Shown here: one piece after another, positions 41,376 to 49,567 of the stretch
How positions within the stretch are numbered: the stretch's first letter is position 1
Layout: each line of letters starts with the position of its first letter
Source of the DNA: Agromyces allii
GTDB lineage: Bacteria; Actinomycetota; Actinomycetes; Actinomycetales; Microbacteriaceae
Assembly: GCF_009749385.1 (NCBI RefSeq)
Contig: NZ_WBIN01000003.1
Coordinates: 248,001-312,000 of the forward strand
DNA: 64,000 nt
Direction: 5' to 3'
Notes under the pieces: generated by a model
Told to the model about the DNA's origin: nothing
What the model saw: only the letters and a program-made list of their open reading frames with translations
The model's database searches: none
Made by a program: the position numbers and the translations under genes

Positions 41376-42278
41376 GTGCTCGCGACCTATCTGATCGGCC
41401 TCCGCGAAGGCCTCGAGGCGGGCCTCGTCGTCGGCATCCTGGTCGCGTACCTCGCGAAGCTCGGCCGCCGCGACCTGCTCGGCCGCCTCTGGATCGGCAT
41501 CGGGCTCGCGATCGCCGTGGCACTCGGCATCGGTGCGGCCCTGACCTGGGGTCCGTACGCGATGACGTTCCAGGCGCAGGAGATCCTCGGCGGCGTGCTC
41601 TCGATCGTCGCGGTCGCGATGGTCACGTGGATGACTTTCTGGATGGGCACGCACGGCGCGGCGCTCTCGAAGGAGCTCCGCAGCAGCGTGGATGCCGCGA
41701 TCGACCGCTCGTGGTTCGCCCTCGTCGTGCTCGGGGCCGTCTCGGTCGGCCGCGAGGGCATCGAGACCGCGCTCTTCGTCTGGGCCAATGCGGCCGGAGG
41801 CAGCGATCCGCTCTTCGCCACGCTCGGCGCCGTGCTCGGCATCCTCACCGCGGTCGTCATCTCGTGGGGCATCTCGCGCGGGCTCGTGCGCTTCAACCTC
41901 GGCCGCTTCTTCACGTGGACCGGCCTGTTCCTGATCTTCGTCGCCGCGGGCGTGCTCGCCTACGGCATCGGCGACCTGCAGGAGGCCTCGGTCATCCCCG
42001 GCTGGGGCACCCCGGCGTACAGCCTCGTCGCCATCGTGCCGCCGGGCAGCTGGTACGGCACGGTGCTCGCCGGCATCTTCAACTTCTCGCCCGAGCCGAC
42101 GTGGGCGCAGGTCTTCGCCTGGGTCGGGTACGTCGTGATCACCGTTCCGCTGTACCTGCTGATGCTGCGTCGTCGCAGCCGGGCCCGTGCCGCCGCGGCA
42201 GCGGCCAAGGCCGCTGCCGCATCCGTCGCAGCATCCGCCGGTCGAGTAGTGACGCAGGAGCGTATCGAGACCCCATGA
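41376..42278 (+). CDS. efeU: Ferrous/ferric iron permease EfeU (FTR1 family)
   Basis: A 300-residue inner-membrane permease. Two iron-binding REGxE motifs are present: LREGLEAGLVVGI (TM1) and VGREGIETALFVW (TM4), as in yeast Ftr1p and E. coli EfeU. Seven membrane helices are expected. GTG 41376 is preceded by TTGGAG. It is the first gene of efeU-efeO-efeB and lies behind a DtxR/IdeR-type iron box. The C-terminal residues AGRVVTQERIETP are encoded by the left arm of an inverted repeat element (42238-42337), so this tail is not part of the family's usual sequence. Confidence 0.95.
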   Translation: MLATYLIGLREGLEAGLVVGILVAYLAKLGRRDLLGRLWIGIGLAIAVALGIGAALTWGPYAMTFQAQEILGGVLSIVAVAMVTWMTFWMGTHGAALSKELRSSVDAAIDRSWFALVVLGAVSVGREGIETALFVWANAAGGSDPLFATLGAVLGILTAVVISWGISRGLVRFNLGRFFTWTGLFLIFVAAGVLAYGIGDLQEASVIPGWGTPAYSLVAIVPPGSWYGTVLAGIFNFSPEPTWAQVFAWVGYVVITVPLYLLMLRRRSRARAAAAAAKAAAASVAASAGRVVTQERIETP

Positions 42279-42337
42279 CGGGCACCCGATTCCACCGAGC
42301 AGGGTCTCGATACGGCGCTGGCGCGCCTACTCGACCG
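42238..42337. repeat. REP-like inverted repeat, family A copy 2
   Basis: Outer arms CCGGTCGAGTAG (42238-42249) and CTACTCGACC (42327-42336), inner arms GTATCGAGACCC (42262-42273) and GGGTCTCGATAC (42302-42313). Its right half matches copy 1 (5613-5648) over about 36 bases with one internal difference. The left arm lies within the last codons of efeU, and the element occupies nearly all of the efeU-efeO gap. Confidence 0.75.
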
Positions 42338-42368
42338 ACGAACAACCCCACCCAGATCAGGAGCATCA

Positions 42369-43574
42369 ATGAACCGACGTGTCCTCGCGGCATCCGCCAC
42401 CGCGACCGTGTTCGCGCTCGCCCTCTCGGGCTGCGTCGCGAAAGCCGACCTCGCCGAGGCGATCCCGGTCGCCATCACCGATGACGGATGCGCCGTGTCG
42501 GTCGACACCGCGAACGCCGGGGCCGTGACCTTCTCGCTCGAGAACACCGGCACCGACGTGAACGAGTTCGAGATCCTCGCCGACGACCAGCTGCGAATCG
42601 TGGGCGAGAAGGAGAACGTCACGCCCGGCCAGAAGGTCGACTTCGTCGCACAGCTCGAGCCCGGCGACTACTACACGGCCTGCAAGTTCCAGCAGGTGGG
42701 TGCGCCCATCGGGCTCGCCTCGTTCACGGTCACGGGCGAGGCGTCGAAGGTCTCCGCCGACGAGCAGGAGCTCAGCGACCAGGCCGTGACCGAGTACCTC
42801 GCCTACGTGCGCTCGCAGACCTCCGAGCTGCTGCCCCTCGTGCAGGAGCTCGCCGACGCCTACGCGGCCGGCGACGACGAGACCGCGCGCCGGCTGTTCG
42901 CCACGACCCGCGTGCCGTACGAGCGCATCGAGCCCACGGCAGAGGCGTTCGGCGACCTCGACCCGAAGATCGACTTCCGCGAGGTCGACGCCGTGGCCGA
43001 CGGCATCGACTGGACCGGCTTCCACCGCATCGAGAAGGACCTGTGGCCGCCGGCTCAGGGCGACCTGAACTCCGACGGCCAGGACGCGTTCCTCGACTGG
43101 GCGCCGTCGACCCCCGAAGAGCGTCAGGCGTACGCCGACGGCCTCGTCGAGAACGTCACCCAGCTGCACGAGCTCGTGACGGCCGACGACTTCTCGGTCA
43201 GCCTCGCCGACATCTCGAACGGCGCCATCGCGCTGCTCGACGAGGTCGCCGCCGGCAAGATCACGGGCGAGGAGGACTGGTGGTCCGGCACCGACCTCTA
43301 CGACTTCCAGGCCAACGTGCAGGGCGCCTACGTCGCGTTCGGCGCGGTGCGCGCGCTCGCCGAGTCCAAGGGCGACGAGGGCACGAAGCTCGCGGCCGAG
43401 ATCGACGCGCAGTTCACGTCGCTCAACGAGGCGCTCGCCGCATACGGCTCGCTCGAGGAGGGCTTCGTGAACTACGCCGAGCTGACCGACGCCGACAAGA
43501 AGGCGTTGAGCGACCAGGTCAACGCCCTCGCCGAGCCGCTCTCCCAGTTGACGAGCACTATCCTCGGAGTCTGA
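42369..43574 (+). CDS. efeO: EfeO iron-binding lipoprotein (cupredoxin + M75-like)
   Basis: A 401-residue lipoprotein. The lipobox LALSGC places the lipid on Cys22. Residues about 30-130 are the cupredoxin-like domain; the remainder is the M75/imelysin-type helical domain with the iron-linked HxxE in GFHRIEKDLWPP and LVTADDFSVSLADISNGA. It collects iron at the cell surface and passes it to EfeU. ATG 42369 is preceded by the short spacer following the repeat, with AGGAGCATCA as a possible ribosome-binding site. The efeB ATG overlaps its stop by one base. Confidence 0.94.
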   Translation: MNRRVLAASATATVFALALSGCVAKADLAEAIPVAITDDGCAVSVDTANAGAVTFSLENTGTDVNEFEILADDQLRIVGEKENVTPGQKVDFVAQLEPGDYYTACKFQQVGAPIGLASFTVTGEASKVSADEQELSDQAVTEYLAYVRSQTSELLPLVQELADAYAAGDDETARRLFATTRVPYERIEPTAEAFGDLDPKIDFREVDAVADGIDWTGFHRIEKDLWPPAQGDLNSDGQDAFLDWAPSTPEERQAYADGLVENVTQLHELVTADDFSVSLADISNGAIALLDEVAAGKITGEEDWWSGTDLYDFQANVQGAYVAFGAVRALAESKGDEGTKLAAEIDAQFTSLNEALAAYGSLEEGFVNYAELTDADKKALSDQVNALAEPLSQLTSTILGV

Positions 43575-44899
43575 TGACCCGACCCGCAGCACCCGAACAG
43601 CCCGAGCAGGCCGCCGCAGACTCCGAATCCGGGGTCAGCCGCCGTCACCTGCTCGGGTTGTTCGGCGCGGGCGCCGCGGGTGCGGCCGTCGGTGTCGCCG
43701 CAGGTGCGGCGGGCGTCGGCGTGGCCATGTCGACCGGTGCGGCGAACGCGTCCGGCAGCGGTGCGGCATCCGCGTACCCCTTCTACGGCGAGCATCAGGC
43801 GGGCATCGTGACGCCGGCCCAAGACCGGCTGCACTTCGCCGCCTTCGACGTGTCGACCACGATCGACCGCGACGGGCTCATCGGGCTGCTGCGGGACTGG
43901 ACGGATGCCGCGGCGCGCCTCACGCAGGGCCTCGAGGTGTCCGAGGGCGGTGCCGTCGGCGGCTCCGACTACGCACCGCCCGCCGACACGGGCGAGGCGC
44001 TCGGCCTGCCCGCCTCGGGGTTGACCATCACCTTCGGATTCGGCCCCGGCCTCTTCGCCGATGCCGACGGCGTCGACCGGTTCGGCCTCGCCGCTCGCCG
44101 ACCCGCGTCGCTCGAACCACTGCCCCGCTTCCAGGGCGATGCACTGCAGCCCGAGCGCAGCGGCGGCGACCTCTGCATCCAGGCGTGCGCCGACGACCCG
44201 CAGGTCGCCGTGCACGCGATCCGCAACCTCAGCCGCATCGCGTTCGGCCGTGCGAGCCTGCGCTGGTCCCAGCTCGGGTTCGGCCGCACGTCGTCGACGT
44301 CCACGACGCAGCAGACCCCGCGCAACCTCTTCGGCTTCAAGGACGGCACGGCCAACATCAAGGCGGAAGAGACGGCGGATGTCTCGGAGCAGGTGTGGGT
44401 CGCGGCATCCGACGAGCCGGCGTGGCTGGCCGGCGGGTCGTACCTCGTGGCCCGACGCATCCGCATGATCATCGAGAACTGGGACCGCGTGCAGCTCGGC
44501 GAGCAGGAGATGCTCGTCGGCCGCTCGAAGGGATCCGGCGCGCCGATGTCGGGCGGCACCGAGTTCACCGAGCCCGACTTCGAGGCCGAGGGCCCGACCG
44601 GCGCCACGCTCATCGACACGAACTCGCACGTGAAGCTCGCGCACCCCACCGTCAACGGCGGCATGCGCATGCTGCGCCGCGGCTACAACTTCGTCGACGG
44701 CAACGACGAGCTCGGGCGCCTCGACGCCGGGCTGTTCTTCCTCTCGTTCCAGCGGTCGCCCGAGCAGTTCATCACCGTGCAGCGCAGCCTCGCGGCCGAC
44801 GGGCTCAACGAGTACCTCAAGCACGTCGGGTCGGCGATCTTCGCGGTTCCCGGCGGCATCCGCTCGGGGGAGTACGTGGGGCAGGCGCTCTTCGCCTGA
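43574..44899 (+). CDS. efeB: EfeB, Tat-exported DyP-type heme peroxidase
   Basis: A 441-residue heme peroxidase. A twin-arginine signal SRRHLLG (Ser22-Gly28) with a following hydrophobic Ala/Gly stretch directs export by Tat. DyP landmarks are GLTITFGFGPGLF, FGFKDGTANIK with the catalytic Asp, and the proximal heme His in DTNSHVKLAHP; the C-terminal LFFLSFQRSPEQF is typical. In the EfeUOB system it acts on iron outside the membrane, oxidising ferrous iron or handling heme iron. The ATG overlaps the efeO stop (ATGA), showing translational coupling. Confidence 0.95.
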   Translation: MTRPAAPEQPEQAAADSESGVSRRHLLGLFGAGAAGAAVGVAAGAAGVGVAMSTGAANASGSGAASAYPFYGEHQAGIVTPAQDRLHFAAFDVSTTIDRDGLIGLLRDWTDAAARLTQGLEVSEGGAVGGSDYAPPADTGEALGLPASGLTITFGFGPGLFADADGVDRFGLAARRPASLEPLPRFQGDALQPERSGGDLCIQACADDPQVAVHAIRNLSRIAFGRASLRWSQLGFGRTSSTSTTQQTPRNLFGFKDGTANIKAEETADVSEQVWVAASDEPAWLAGGSYLVARRIRMIIENWDRVQLGEQEMLVGRSKGSGAPMSGGTEFTEPDFEAEGPTGATLIDTNSHVKLAHPTVNGGMRMLRRGYNFVDGNDELGRLDAGLFFLSFQRSPEQFITVQRSLAADGLNEYLKHVGSAIFAVPGGIRSGEYVGQALFA

Positions 44900-44962
44900 G
44901 GGGCCTGACGGGCCTCGCGGCCTTGACGTTCTGGGGCGTGCGTTTCGTCGAGTGACCGGGGC

Positions 44963-45355
44963 TCAGCCGTTGCCCTCGACGACCTTCCACTGGTCCTCGC
45001 CCTGCCACTGCAGGGTTCCCGTGACATGCTCGCCGTCGCGCACGGCGTTGAACTCGATGTCGCCCGGCTGCCCGCCGACGATGCCGGTGCCGCCGCCGAA
45101 CGTCGGCTCCGAGTAGCCGAGGCTCACGAGCGCGGCGCTCCGCTGCGCCTGGTCCCAGGTGCCCGAGAGGAACGCGAGCAGGAGCACGGTCGAGAGGCCG
45201 CCGGCCACGAGTACGACGGTGCCGATGTCGCGCATCCAGCGCCGCCCGCGCAGCTGCCCGAAGAAGGTGAGCACGGCTCCGCCGATCACGACGAGCACGG
45301 GGAAGACGAGGGGCCACGGGCTCCATGGCTCGAGGGCGACCGTCGCGACATCCAT
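44963..45355 (-). CDS. Small membrane protein, paralog 1
   Basis: A 130-residue protein with two hydrophobic segments (about residues 15-35 and 44-64) and a C-terminal beta-rich extracytoplasmic domain, WDQAQRSAALVSLGYSEPTF then VRDGEHVTGTLQWQGEDQWKVVEGN. I do not recognise a family, but it is clearly related to the next gene (45407-45796): both have a (L/A)PW(S/N)PWPL start, a central SG(T/I)WD motif, and a C-terminal QW/DDRW pattern. ATG 45355 has no notable ribosome-binding site. It is convergent with efeB. Confidence 0.75.
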   Translation of the reverse strand: MDVATVALEPWSPWPLVFPVLVVIGGAVLTFFGQLRGRRWMRDIGTVVLVAGGLSTVLLLAFLSGTWDQAQRSAALVSLGYSEPTFGGGTGIVGGQPGDIEFNAVRDGEHVTGTLQWQGEDQWKVVEGNG

Positions 45356-45406
45356 CAGGCGAGGGTATCGGGTGCGGGCCCCGAGAATCCCGGGTGCTCG
45401 GCCGGA

Positions 45407-45796
45407 CTACTCGATCACGACCACCAGCCACCGGTCGTCGCCCTGATGGCGGAGCACGCCCGAGACCGACTCGCCGCCGCGCTCGCCCTGGAAGGCGATG
45501 GGCGGAACCGTCCCGCCCGTGATGTCCATCGAGGCGGTGAACGTCGCCCACTCGAATCCGAGCTCGGCGAACGCCTTCTCACGCTGCCCGGAGTCCCAGA
45601 TTCCCGACATCGACCACGCCATCATGCCCGCGGCCAGCAGGGCGATGACGACCCCGACGTAGCCGCTCTCGCGAAGCGGCTTCGACCGACGACGTGTTCC
45701 GATGACGGACGCCGCGATCGCCGCAGCCAGCAGCAGCGCCGGAAAGGCGAGAGGCCACGGATTCCAGGGCGCGAGCTCGATGACGACGTCGTCCAC
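45407..45796 (-). CDS. Small membrane protein, paralog 2
   Basis: A 129-residue protein, tandem paralog of the gene at 44963-45355 and on the same strand. It begins DDVVIELAPWNPWPLAFPALL, has two hydrophobic segments, the motif SGIWDSGQREKAFAELGFEW and a C-terminal beta region ending GVLRHQGDDRWLVVVIE. The order and length match paralog 1, though identity is moderate, so the duplication is not recent. The start is GTG 45796. The two genes are 51 bp apart and likely co-transcribed. The function is unknown. Confidence 0.75.
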   Translation of the reverse strand: MDDVVIELAPWNPWPLAFPALLLAAAIAASVIGTRRRSKPLRESGYVGVVIALLAAGMMAWSMSGIWDSGQREKAFAELGFEWATFTASMDITGGTVPPIAFQGERGGESVSGVLRHQGDDRWLVVVIE

Positions 45797-45967
45797 GAGG
45801 TCAGGTTAGTCCCGGCGGCCGGGCACCTCGAACGTGCTCGTTCGCACGCGCTCCGGGTGCCCGCTCCGACCGCCTCAGGGCGTGCTGTCGGAAATAGGTC
45901 GATCGCCCGATGGGCGGGTGCCGCCTCAGCGACGAGATTCAGTGCAACGAGGAACACCGGAGGAACC

Positions 45968-46180
45968 ATGGACCACGCAGCAGGATTCACCGTCCTGAAC
46001 CAGTACGGGGCCGACGCCGCGCAGGCCGAGGCGCGCTTCGCCCGGCAGCGGCTCGTGTCCGAGCAGCGTGCGCAGCAGGACGCCGAGCAGGCCACGACGC
46101 TCATCGTCGCGGCGCAGCGCAAGGCGAGCCGTCGCGGCCGGTGGCCGCGGTTTCCGCGCTCGCCGCGGATCGCGATCTGA
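45968..46180 (+). CDS. Small hypothetical protein (70 aa)
   Basis: A 70-residue protein with a clear ribosome-binding site, CGGAGGAACC, just ahead of ATG 45968. It is helical and charged: QYGADAAQAEARFARQRLVSE, then QRAQQDAEQATTLIV and a basic tail RKASRRGRWPRFPRSPRIAI. There is no signal peptide, and no family is recognised. A basic tail could suggest nucleic-acid or membrane contact, but nothing is proven. A long inverted repeat follows 33 bp downstream. Confidence 0.65.
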   Translation: MDHAAGFTVLNQYGADAAQAEARFARQRLVSEQRAQQDAEQATTLIVAAQRKASRRGRWPRFPRSPRIAI

Positions 46181-46213
46181 CGCCGTGCCGACGCGGGAGC
46201 GCGGCGCGGCACC

Positions 46214-46286
46214 GCGGGAGGAGATGAGTGCGAGCGGAGGAGGGGAACGCAGGGGCGGTCCTCCGCTCGCACTCATCTCCTCCCGC
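46214..46286. repeat. Perfect 28-bp inverted repeat, 17-base loop
   Basis: Arm 46214-46241 (starting GCGGGAGGAGATGAGTGCGA) and arm 46259-46286 are exact reverse complements over 28 bases. It lies between the 70-residue gene (+) and the end of the MocR gene (-, stop at 46311), where it may stop both transcripts. No T-tract follows. The length and perfection exceed a usual terminator and fit a REP/mobile palindrome. Confidence 0.8.
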
Positions 46287-46310
46287 ACGTTCGTGTGCGG
46301 AGCCGCCGCC

Positions 46311-47981
46311 TCAGGCGGCCGCGAGCACCGCTGCCCTGATCTGCGCGAGCGCGTCGGCGAGCTCGCGATCGCCGACGCCCGCGTAGCCGAGCACGATCCC
46401 GGGTCGGCCCGCACCCGCAGCGGCCGAGTAGTCGGCGAGGCGCGCGACCGCGATGCCGGCGGCATCCAGCCGCCCGATGACCGCGTCGACCACCTCGTGT
46501 CGGGGCAGTCGCAGCACCGCGTGCAGGCCGCCGTCGAGCCCGACGAGTTCCGTGGCGGGCAGATCGCCGAGCGCCGCGAGCAGGAGTTGCCGCCGGTGCG
46601 CGTAGTCGCGGCGGGTCGCCGCGATGTGGCGCCGCAGCGCGCCCGAGGTGAGGAGGTTCGCGACGGCGAGCTGCACGATGCCCGGCACGGGCGACGGGCT
46701 CTCGGTGCGCACGCGCTCGACGGCCGCCCGCAGGCCCTCGTCGCGCGGCAGCACGGCGTAGCCGAGCCGCAGCCACGGCGTGAGGATCTTCGAGAAGCTG
46801 CCGATGAGCACGACCCGGCGGTTCTCACGCATGCCGGTTTCATCGTCGGAGCGCGCGCCGGCGGCATCCGTCGCCGTGCGGCCTTGCGCGATCTGCGCAT
46901 CGTGCCCGCTCGCCTCGCCGGCGGAACCGTCGAGCGACGCGAGCGTCGGCATCGGCGGCCCGACGTGGCGGAACTCGCTGTCGTAGTCGTCTTCGAGCAC
47001 GAAGGCGCCCGTGCGGCGGGCGTGCTCGAGCAGTTCGAGTCGGGCCGCGACCGGCAGCCGGCCGCCCAGCGGGTACTGGTGGCTCGGGGTCACCAGGATC
47101 GCGTCGGGGGTGCGCGGCAGGCGCCGCAGCAGGTCGACGCGCAGGCCGTCGTCGCCGACCTCGACGGGCACGAGATCGGCCCCCGCCCGCTCGAGCATGC
47201 GGCGGGCGTTCGGGTACCCCGGATCCTCGACGGCCACGAGCGGCCGGCCGCCGCGCAGGTCGCCGAGCGCCGTGCCGATGAGGCTCGTCGCCTCGCTCGT
47301 TCCGGCGGTCACGAGGATGTCGTCGGGCTCGCAGGCGAACCCCCTCGCGTGCCGCACATGGTCGGCGACGGCCGCGCGCAGCAGGGGCTCGCCGAGTCTC
47401 GGCGGGTCGTCGACCGGCACGGCGACGGCCGCCGCCCGGCGCCAGGCCGCGCGCCACGCCCGCTCGTCGATGCGGGTCGTCGACGGCCGGCCGGGCAGCA
47501 GGTCGATGCGCGGGGGCATCGGGGCGGTCGCCGCCCGAGCGGGTTCGGGCGTACGTCGAGCGGTCTGCGCGACGTCCGCGACGTCCGCGACGGGGGGCTT
47601 CGCCGAGGTGCCGGATGCCGCGTGCGGGCGCCTGCGCGCGGCATCCGCGGTGCCGTGATCGATGTCGACGGCCTGGCGCTCACCGCTGCCCGCACCGCTG
47701 CCGCGCGGCCTGACGCTCCCGCCGGATCGCTCGCCGAGCGGCGCGACGAGCGTCGGGGCGCCCTGGCGCAGCTCGAGGTAGCCCTCGCCGGCGAGCTGCT
47801 CGTAGGCGCTCACGACCGAGCTGCGGGCCGTGCCGAGTTCGGCGGCGAGCAGGCGGGTGGAGGCGACGCGGTCGCCGGGGTGCAGCGCGCCCGTGAGGAT
47901 CGCGTGTCGCATGGCGTCGACGATCTGGGCGACGACGGGGCGTTTGTCGAGGCGGTCGATGGCGAGCAGCGGCCCGTCCAT
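46311..47981 (-). CDS. MocR/PdxR-type transcriptional regulator (GntR HTH + aminotransferase fold)
   Basis: A 556-residue protein. The GntR winged helix (about 5-75) reads LDKRPVVAQIVDAMRHAILTGALHPGDRVASTRLLAAELGTARSSVVSAYEQLAGEGYL; a low-complexity linker of about 90 residues follows, then the aminotransferase-like domain with GTSEATSL, VEDPGYPNARRML, LVTPSHQYPLGG and PLP Lys398 in GSFSKILTPWLRLGY. PdxR-type proteins sense pyridoxal phosphate or amines. It is divergent from a PNPOx-fold gene, which suggests vitamin B6 or amine metabolism. ATG 47981 follows CGGAG. The linker carries several GCGGCATCC motifs and is longer than usual. Confidence 0.9.
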   Translation of the reverse strand: MDGPLLAIDRLDKRPVVAQIVDAMRHAILTGALHPGDRVASTRLLAAELGTARSSVVSAYEQLAGEGYLELRQGAPTLVAPLGERSGGSVRPRGSGAGSGERQAVDIDHGTADAARRRPHAASGTSAKPPVADVADVAQTARRTPEPARAATAPMPPRIDLLPGRPSTTRIDERAWRAAWRRAAAVAVPVDDPPRLGEPLLRAAVADHVRHARGFACEPDDILVTAGTSEATSLIGTALGDLRGGRPLVAVEDPGYPNARRMLERAGADLVPVEVGDDGLRVDLLRRLPRTPDAILVTPSHQYPLGGRLPVAARLELLEHARRTGAFVLEDDYDSEFRHVGPPMPTLASLDGSAGEASGHDAQIAQGRTATDAAGARSDDETGMRENRRVVLIGSFSKILTPWLRLGYAVLPRDEGLRAAVERVRTESPSPVPGIVQLAVANLLTSGALRRHIAATRRDYAHRRQLLLAALGDLPATELVGLDGGLHAVLRLPRHEVVDAVIGRLDAAGIAVARLADYSAAAGAGRPGIVLGYAGVGDRELADALAQIRAAVLAAA

Positions 47982-47998
47982 GGGGACTCCGATCTGCA

Positions 47999-48045
47999 AC
48001 TGGTCTGTCCAGTGTTGCACGAACTGGACTGTTCGCAAGTCCAGT
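47999..48045. promoter_or_regulatory. Candidate MocR operators in the divergent gap
   Basis: Two inverted repeats of the same core: ACTGG (47999-48003) with CCAGT (48009-48013), and ACTGGACT (48023-48030) with AGTCCAGT (48038-48045). A further ACTGG occurs at 48056. The 84-bp gap is shared by the regulator and the PNPOx-fold gene, so both may be controlled from here. This is inferred from sequence symmetry. Confidence 0.6.
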
Positions 48046-48065
48046 CCGATCGGAGACTGGTGCAC

Positions 48066-48857
48066 ATGATGAGTTCCGACGCCCTGACCGACCTGGCACC
48101 CGACGCTGCACGGACGGCGCCTGCCGCGGGGGAGACCGGGCGCGCCGCGCACGTCGTGCAGAGCGCGCCGGCCGCGCAGGCCTCTGCCGCGACGACCCCC
48201 GTCCGCCGCATCCGCCGCCTGTCGGAGCGCCAGGTCGTCGATCGTGCCGCGCTCGACGCGCTGCTCGACGAGGAGCTCGTCGGCCACCTCACGGCCGTCG
48301 CCGACGGCGTGCCGATCGTCGTGCCGATGGGCTTCGCCCGCGTCGGCGATCACGTGCTCGTGCACGGCTCGACGGGCGGAGGCTTCGCGCTGCGGGCCGC
48401 GGCCGAGAAGTCGACGGTCGCGTTCGCGGTGACCGCGCTCGACGGACTCGTCTACGCGCGCTCGCTCTTCGACAGCTCGATGAACTACCGCAGCGCGGTC
48501 GTCTACGGCGTGCTCGAGACGGTCGACGACGATGAGACGGATGCCGCGCTCCTCGCGCTCTCCGAGCGGCTCATGCCGGGCCGGCCCGCCGAGGTTCGCG
48601 AGACGATCCGCAAGGAGGTCGCGGCGACGCGGGTGCTGCGCCTGCGGCTCGACGACGTGGTCATGAAGGTGCGTGCGGCCGGCGTCTCCGAGACGCCCGA
48701 CGACGGCGAGGACCACACGGTGTGGGCGGGCGTCGTGCCGCTCACGCGCACCTGGGGAATGCCGGAACGCTCGGCGCTGACCCCGGTGCAGACCCCGACC
48801 CCGGAATCGGTGGTCGCTCTGACGACGCGATCCGCCCCGGATCGCAGACTGCCATAA
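48066..48857 (+). CDS. PNPOx-fold flavin protein (NimA-like)
   Basis: A 263-residue protein. After a 55-residue Ala/Thr-rich leader comes VRRIRRLSERQVVDRAALDALLDEELVGHLTAVADGVPIVVPMGFARVGDHVLVHGSTGGGFALRAA, typical of the NimA/pyridoxamine-phosphate-oxidase-like group. The C-terminal part VRAAGVSETPDDGEDHTVWAGVVPLTRTWG is the usual substrate-side segment. It is divergent from the MocR regulator, so a role in B6-type or aminic compound metabolism is plausible. ATG 48066 and ATG 48069 are both possible starts. The C-terminal tail is disordered. Confidence 0.82.
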   Translation: MMSSDALTDLAPDAARTAPAAGETGRAAHVVQSAPAAQASAATTPVRRIRRLSERQVVDRAALDALLDEELVGHLTAVADGVPIVVPMGFARVGDHVLVHGSTGGGFALRAAAEKSTVAFAVTALDGLVYARSLFDSSMNYRSAVVYGVLETVDDDETDAALLALSERLMPGRPAEVRETIRKEVAATRVLRLRLDDVVMKVRAAGVSETPDDGEDHTVWAGVVPLTRTWGMPERSALTPVQTPTPESVVALTTRSAPDRRLP

Positions 48858-48903
48858 GGCTCAGCGGAATCTTCGCGGGCCGAGATTCGGAAGGAGGTGC
48901 GCC

Positions 48904-49014
48904 ATGTTCATGTTCGTCATCACGCTCGCGGTCCTCGCGATCGCAGCCATCGCGTCGAGCTTCGTCGATGTCGCCCGTGACGGCTACCGCCGTACCCCGA
49001 CCCTCCAGCACTGA
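48904..49014 (+). CDS. 36-residue membrane microprotein
   Basis: A very short gene with an excellent ribosome-binding site, GAAGGAGGTGC, placed just before ATG 48904. The product is one hydrophobic segment, MFMFVITLAVLAIAAIASSF, then VDVARDGYRRTPTLQH. It thus has one membrane helix and a short charged tail with Arg-Asp-Gly-Tyr-Arg-Arg. It is below usual annotation cut-offs. It is 47 bp downstream of the PNPOx-fold gene and possibly co-transcribed. The function is unknown. Confidence 0.7.
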   Translation: MFMFVITLAVLAIAAIASSFVDVARDGYRRTPTLQH

Positions 49015-49069
49015 ACCCCCATGCCGCGTGTGCGCCCGCCGTCTTCGACTCGACGGGCGGACGCCGCGC

Positions 49070-49567
49070 TCAGCCGGTCTTCGTCCAATCGAGGTTGATG
49101 ACATCGCCGATGTAGACGTTCTCGCCGAAGTCGTGCACCTGCGCGTTCATGCGCAGCAACTGCTGCTGCGGCAGGTCGAAGCGCTGCGCGATGTCGAAGA
49201 AGCTGTCTCCTTCGACCACCGTGTAGCTCGTCGGCATGCCCGACGCGTCGACCACGGGGGTGCCGGTCGCGCCGTCGCGCGCACCGAGGTCGTACGCCGG
49301 CCCGGGCTCGACGACGGGTGCGGGGGCGTTCGGCACGGGCTCGGGCTCGGGCGCAGGCGCGGGCTCGGCGACCGGCGGGGGAGTCGGCGTGGGCGTCGGG
49401 GTCGGCTCGGGTTCGGGCGTCGCGGTGACCGTCGCGATGATGGTCACGGGCGGTGGGGTCGGTGCCGGAACGCAACCGCTGAGCGCGAGCACGCCGGCCA
49501 GTGCGCCACCGGTCATCGCGATCATCAGCCCGGCGGATGCCGCCGCGCCGCCGCCACTTCGATGCAT
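49070..49567 (-). CDS. LysM-domain lipoprotein
   Basis: A 165-residue lipoprotein. The lipobox VLALSGC puts the lipid on Cys32. Residues about 34-80 are a Pro/Thr/Glu-rich linker with alternating (T/E)P and PV repeats; the C-terminal 50 residues are a LysM peptidoglycan-binding domain with TSYTVVEGDSFFDIAQRFDLPQQQLLRMN and GENVYIGDVINL. It should sit in the cell envelope bound to peptidoglycan. ATG 49567 follows GGCGGAGGCGGA; a GTG 18 codons upstream (49621) is less likely. Confidence 0.85.
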   Translation of the reverse strand: MHRSGGGAAASAGLMIAMTGGALAGVLALSGCVPAPTPPPVTIIATVTATPEPEPTPTPTPTPPPVAEPAPAPEPEPVPNAPAPVVEPGPAYDLGARDGATGTPVVDASGMPTSYTVVEGDSFFDIAQRFDLPQQQLLRMNAQVHDFGENVYIGDVINLDWTKTG

